The translations under genes were made by a program, and so were the position numbers. Below are positions 5,813 to 7,284 of a stretch of DNA of 7,284 nt, in pieces. The notes under the pieces were generated by a model. That model was not told where the DNA came from and searched no databases. It saw nothing but the letters and a program-made list of their open reading frames with translations. The DNA comes from an uncultured Ruminococcus sp. (GTDB lineage Bacteria; Bacillota; Clostridia; Oscillospirales; Acutalibacteraceae): NCBI GenBank assembly GCA_937892835.1, contig CALBHM010000194.1, positions 1 to 7,284 of the forward strand, written 5' to 3'. The number at the start of each line of letters is the position of its first letter. The stretch's first letter is position 1.

Positions 5813-7284
5813 TTACGCCTCCTTACTGACTTTCCACTGAATGGATTGCTTGTAGTCATTCCACATTTCGGCAAACAAGCCGTTTAAGTTCGTAAGCTCG
5901 TTAAATGTTCCGCTTTCGGCGATTTCGCCGTCACGAAGAACAAAAATCTTGTCTGCATTTGTTACGGTCGAGAGACGGTGAGCAATCATTATAACCGTTT
6001 TGCCCTTTGCAAGCTCATTGAAAGCAGCTTGAACCTTTGTTTCGTTGTCGGGATCGGCAAAGGCTGTTGCCTCGTCGAGAATAATAATCGGAGCATTTTT
6101 AAGCATTGCTCTTGCAACGGCGATTCGCTGAGCCTCACCGCCGGAGAGATAAACGCCCTTTGAACCGATTACTGTATTTATACCCTGAGGGAATTTTTCA
6201 ATAATATCCATGCACTGTGCCGCTCTGAGAGCCGACATAACCTCGGCTTCGGTTGCGTCGGGCTTTCCGAGTCTGACGTTATCGAGAATCGAAGCCTTAA
6301 TGAGCTTACTGTTCTGGAAAACAAATGAAACCTTGTTCATAAGCTCTTCCTTACCGATTTCCTTTGCGTCAACACCGCCGATGAACACATTACCGCTCTG
6401 TGGGTCAAAGAATCGAGCCGTAATGCTTGCAAGCGTTGATTTACCGCCGCCTGACGGTCCGACAAATGCAACGGTCTGACCCGAACCGATTTTAAGAGAA
6501 ATATTTGAAAGTGCATTCTTTGTTCCGTCATAGCTGAATGTAACGTTCTTAAGCTCAACGGAGTTGTCTTTCGGATGCTTAGGCTGACTTGATTCACTGA
6601 GTGACGGCTCATTCAATACGCTGTCAATCCTTGTTATTGCGTCCTCAACAAGCATTTTGTTCTCGCTCATGTGCATAAGCTTTGTCAGCGTCAGCGAAAT
6701 AACGGGTGTGATGATAATATAGAAAAGAACATCAAGCAGAAGTGCGCTCGTAACCTCGCCCTTTGAGAACCAATATGCGCCGAGTATAAGAAATGCAAAT
6801 ACACTGTTGATAGCAAGCGTGTAGGCCGTCATAGGTCCTCTGAGTTGCTTTGTATAGGAAATTGTCCACTTTTCGTAGTTATCAATCGTAGCCTTAAATT
6901 TTTTGAATGAGAATACGGTCTGACCAAAGGTTTTGACAACAGGAATTCCACGGACATATTCAACGGCCTCATTTGACATGTCGGAGAGCGCATTTTGATA
7001 TTCCGTCATCTTCTGCTGCATGCTTTTTCCGGTCATGCCCATCATGCATACAAAACCGAGCGCAACGGGAACAAGGCTGAGCAGGCCAAGACGCCAATCA
7101 AAGATGAATATCAACGCCAAAAGGCCTACAACGCTTGCAATAGCCCTCGCCTGATCGGGAAGCTGGTGGGCAAGATAGGTTTCGGCCGCACCCGAGGTTT
7201 CGGAAATAATACGACGAAGCTTACCGCTTCCGAACTGTTCAATCCTGCCGAGCGGCAAAGTCGCAATATGCTCGGTCATTTCGT
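5813..7284 (-). CDS. ABC half-transporter, first subunit of a pair (N-terminus outside window)
   Basis: The frame stays open to the window edge, so the protein is incomplete. The Met coded at 7277-7279 is preceded by an in-frame Glu codon, and the text after it already matches the first cytoplasmic loop region of the fold (ATLPLGRIEQFGSGKLRRII), so it is internal; roughly 90 residues with the first two helices are missing. Counting from that Met, remaining helices lie at about 43-61, 63-83, 151-171 and 180-200. The ATPase domain has Walker A GPSGGGKST (274-282), Q-loop Gln322, signature LSGGE (378-382), Walker B IIILDE with catalytic Glu403, an unusual D-loop AFADPDNE and switch His434. YVRGIPVVKTFGQTV (108-122) is typical of the IrtA/YbtP-like clostridial subgroup, from memory. 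It pairs with the gene 3 bases downstream. Substrate unknown. Confidence 0.92.
   Translation of the reverse strand, partial: EMTEHIATLPLGRIEQFGSGKLRRIISETSGAAETYLAHQLPDQARAIASVVGLLALIFIFDWRLGLLSLVPVALGFVCMMGMTGKSMQQKMTEYQNALSDMSNEAVEYVRGIPVVKTFGQTVFSFKKFKATIDNYEKWTISYTKQLRGPMTAYTLAINSVFAFLILGAYWFSKGEVTSALLLDVLFYIIITPVISLTLTKLMHMSENKMLVEDAITRIDSVLNEPSLSESSQPKHPKDNSVELKNVTFSYDGTKNALSNISLKIGSGQTVAFVGPSGGGKSTLASITARFFDPQSGNVFIGGVDAKEIGKEELMNKVSFVFQNSKLIKASILDNVRLGKPDATEAEVMSALRAAQCMDIIEKFPQGINTVIGSKGVYLSGGEAQRIAVARAMLKNAPIIILDEATAFADPDNETKVQAAFNELAKGKTVIMIAHRLSTVTNADKIFVLRDGEIAESGTFNELTNLNGLFAEMWNDYKQSIQWKVSKEA
5818..5824 (-). promoter_or_regulatory. Ribosome binding site inside the upstream ABC gene
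   Basis: On the minus strand AAGGAGG forms part of the Lys-Glu codons at the end of the upstream ABC gene and lies 8 bases before ATG 5807-5809. It is a full Shine-Dalgarno match and implies coupled translation of the two half-transporters, suiting equal amounts of the two subunits. Confidence 0.85.

Noticed and set aside
4274..6540. Similar DNA segments in the two ABC ATPase domains as a possible duplication or mobile repeat
   Set aside because: The likeness is confined to conserved ATPase motifs and is expected for paralogous subunits; no repeat borders or inverted ends were seen.
7277..7279. ATG as the true start of the first ABC subunit
   Set aside because: The frame is open upstream to the window edge, the first two membrane helices would be missing, and the following residues match an internal loop of the family.

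Overview
The window looks like chromosomal DNA from an anaerobic gut Firmicute of the Ruminococcus/Oscillospiraceae type. The evidence is a secreted protein with a duplicated calcium-binding dockerin, a class B sortase of the TLSTC type, a paired B-family ABC transporter of a kind common in Clostridia, AGGAGG-like ribosome binding sites, sigma-A-like promoter boxes and moderate GC. Placement is by gene content only; there is no rRNA or other marker gene.

Left part (2-3149, + strand): four closely spaced genes with gaps of 17, 25 and 13 bases and no internal terminator, so probably one operon. They are the acidic C-terminal tail of an unidentified protein, a class B sortase, a membrane-tethered protein that I read as a catalytically degenerate CinA homologue (MoaB-like half plus PncC-like half plus a C-terminal transmembrane helix), and a secreted protein with a cohesin-like beta-sandwich followed by a type I dockerin. 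The sortase and the dockerin protein both act outside the membrane, so the operon is plausibly concerned with building or tethering surface proteins. No sortase substrate with a sorting signal lies inside the window.

Middle (3150-4075): the + operon ends in tandem stops and a hairpin shared with a convergent minus-strand gene. That gene encodes a TIM-barrel sugar isomerase/epimerase (260 aa) with the full set of metal-ligand positions of the D-tagatose 3-epimerase/xylose-isomerase-like superfamily. It has its own near-consensus extended -10 promoter (4002-4030), just downstream of the terminator of the next minus-strand operon.

Right part (4076-7284, minus strand): two translationally coupled ABC half-transporters, each with a membrane domain fused to an ATPase domain. 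They are separated by 3 bases, with the ribosome binding site of the second inside the end of the first. They should form a heterodimer. The upstream one is cut by the window edge and lacks its N-terminus. Their sequence style resembles the IrtAB/YbtPQ-like subgroup, but the substrate cannot be read from the sequence.

No tRNA, rRNA, CRISPR array, insertion sequence or attachment site was seen, and no gene-free stretch exceeds about 105 bases.
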